From NCBI GenBank assembly GCA_910592005.1, contig CAJVPP010001828.1, positions 1 to 17,664 of the forward strand: a DNA stretch of 17,664 nt. Direction: 5' to 3'. This DNA comes from Funneliformis mosseae. Its lineage: Eukaryota; Glomeromycota; Glomeromycetes; Glomerales; Glomeraceae. How positions within the stretch are numbered: the stretch's first letter is position 1; every line of letters starts with the position of its first letter. Below the pieces are notes generated by a model. The model searched no databases. It saw only the letters and a program-made list of their open reading frames with translations, and was not told the DNA's origin. Shown here in pieces: positions 17,260 to 17,664 of this stretch. The translations under genes were made by a program, and so were the position numbers.

Positions 17260-17664
17260 GCAGTCACTATTAGATCATGACATCACCATTAAATTAAAGC
17301 ACTACCAGTTACTATTAGACTATGAAGTTACCACTATATTATACAAGAAACAGTTGAAATAATGTTATAAATGCAAAGGAGCTATCCATAAGTAGGTTAT
17401 GAAGTTCCTATCAGATTATGAATAATAGGTTATGAAGTTACCACTAGATTATAAAATTAGATTATGAAGTATCGGTAGACTATGAAGTTACCTATAGATT
17501 ATGAAGTTACTAGTAGACTATGAAGTTACCTATAGATTATGAAGTTACCAGTAGACTATGAAGTTACCTATAGATTATGAAGTTACCAGTAGACTATGAA
17601 GTTACCTATAGATTATGAAGTTACCAGTAGACTATGAAGTTACCTATAGATTATGAAGTTACCA
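17260..17664. repeat. 19-bp satellite with 38-bp higher-order unit, running off the window
   Basis: Degenerate monomers begin around 17260 and become regular from 17476. There two 19-bp versions, TAGACTATGAAGTTACCTA and TAGATTATGAAGTTACCAG, alternate strictly to the window end: 17476, 17495, 17514, 17533, 17552, 17571, 17590, 17609, 17628 and 17647. The only deviation in that run is CAG to TAG at 17511. Homogeneity rises toward the right edge, so the array continues outside. It has no coding capacity. Confidence 0.9.

Noticed and set aside
17476..17664. CRISPR array
   Set aside because: The units are head-to-tail 19/38-bp monomers with no unique spacers, and the DNA is eukaryotic.

Overview
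The window looks like AT-rich nuclear DNA of a glomeromycotine (arbuscular mycorrhizal) fungus, most likely Rhizophagus or a close relative. The reasons are short GT-AG introns, a crinkler gene with a nuclease-like plus kinase-like tail, F-box/LRR copies, and a primase plus origin-binding-type helicase gene of a kind I associate with these genomes. The assignment rests on gene content and remembered family style, not on a database search.

Layout. 1-302: right end of a pogo/Tigger-like DNA transposon (transposase C-terminus plus inverted repeat). 303-704: upstream region of the next gene, with a triplicated TATAAA/T-run repeat. 705-2896 (+): an apparently intact six-exon crinkler gene coding for a CRN head, a PD-(D/E)xK nuclease-like domain and a kinase-like domain. 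2897-3665: no gene, several palindromes. 3666-5340 (-): a dead crinkler with the same three-part plan, tail to tail with the intact one. 5510-5672: a tRNA-derived SINE candidate. 5673-6744: no convincing gene. 6745-7350 (+): an intact, unrecognised 201-residue protein with three internal repeats, bounded by a direct repeat and followed by palindromes. 7449-9772 (-): two tandem dead F-box/LRR copies with a retropepsin fragment between them. 9793-11717 (-): decayed ORFs, including a probable tyrosine-recombinase-like gene. 11990-12555 (+): two small Cys-rich ORFs. 12639-15940 (-): a 3.3-kb dead gene coding for a PrimPol-type primase, a zinc knuckle and an origin-binding-type SF2 helicase. 15941-17664: gene-free, with a 25-bp tandem repeat, inverted repeats, a degenerate tRNA-like A box and a 19/38-bp satellite that runs off the window.

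How it fits together. Only the crinkler at 705-2896, the ORF at 6745-7350 and perhaps the Cys-rich ORFs look able to work. The most striking signal is how the rest died. The primase-helicase holds 12 premature stops but only one frameshift in 3.2 kb. The first F-box/LRR copy has four stops and no frameshift in 382 codons. Every one of these stops can be reached from CAA, CAG, CGA or TGG by a C-to-T or G-to-A transition. A 25-bp repeat nearby drifts the same way. This suggests cytosine-deamination-type mutation of repeats, either RIP-like or by methyl-C decay. Separately, the primase-helicase, the recombinase-like gene, a coiled-coil/acidic ORF and the Cys-rich ORFs lie together, and satellite-like motifs occur both between them and at the window end. 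They may be the wreck of one large self-replicating mobile element; this is a hypothesis.
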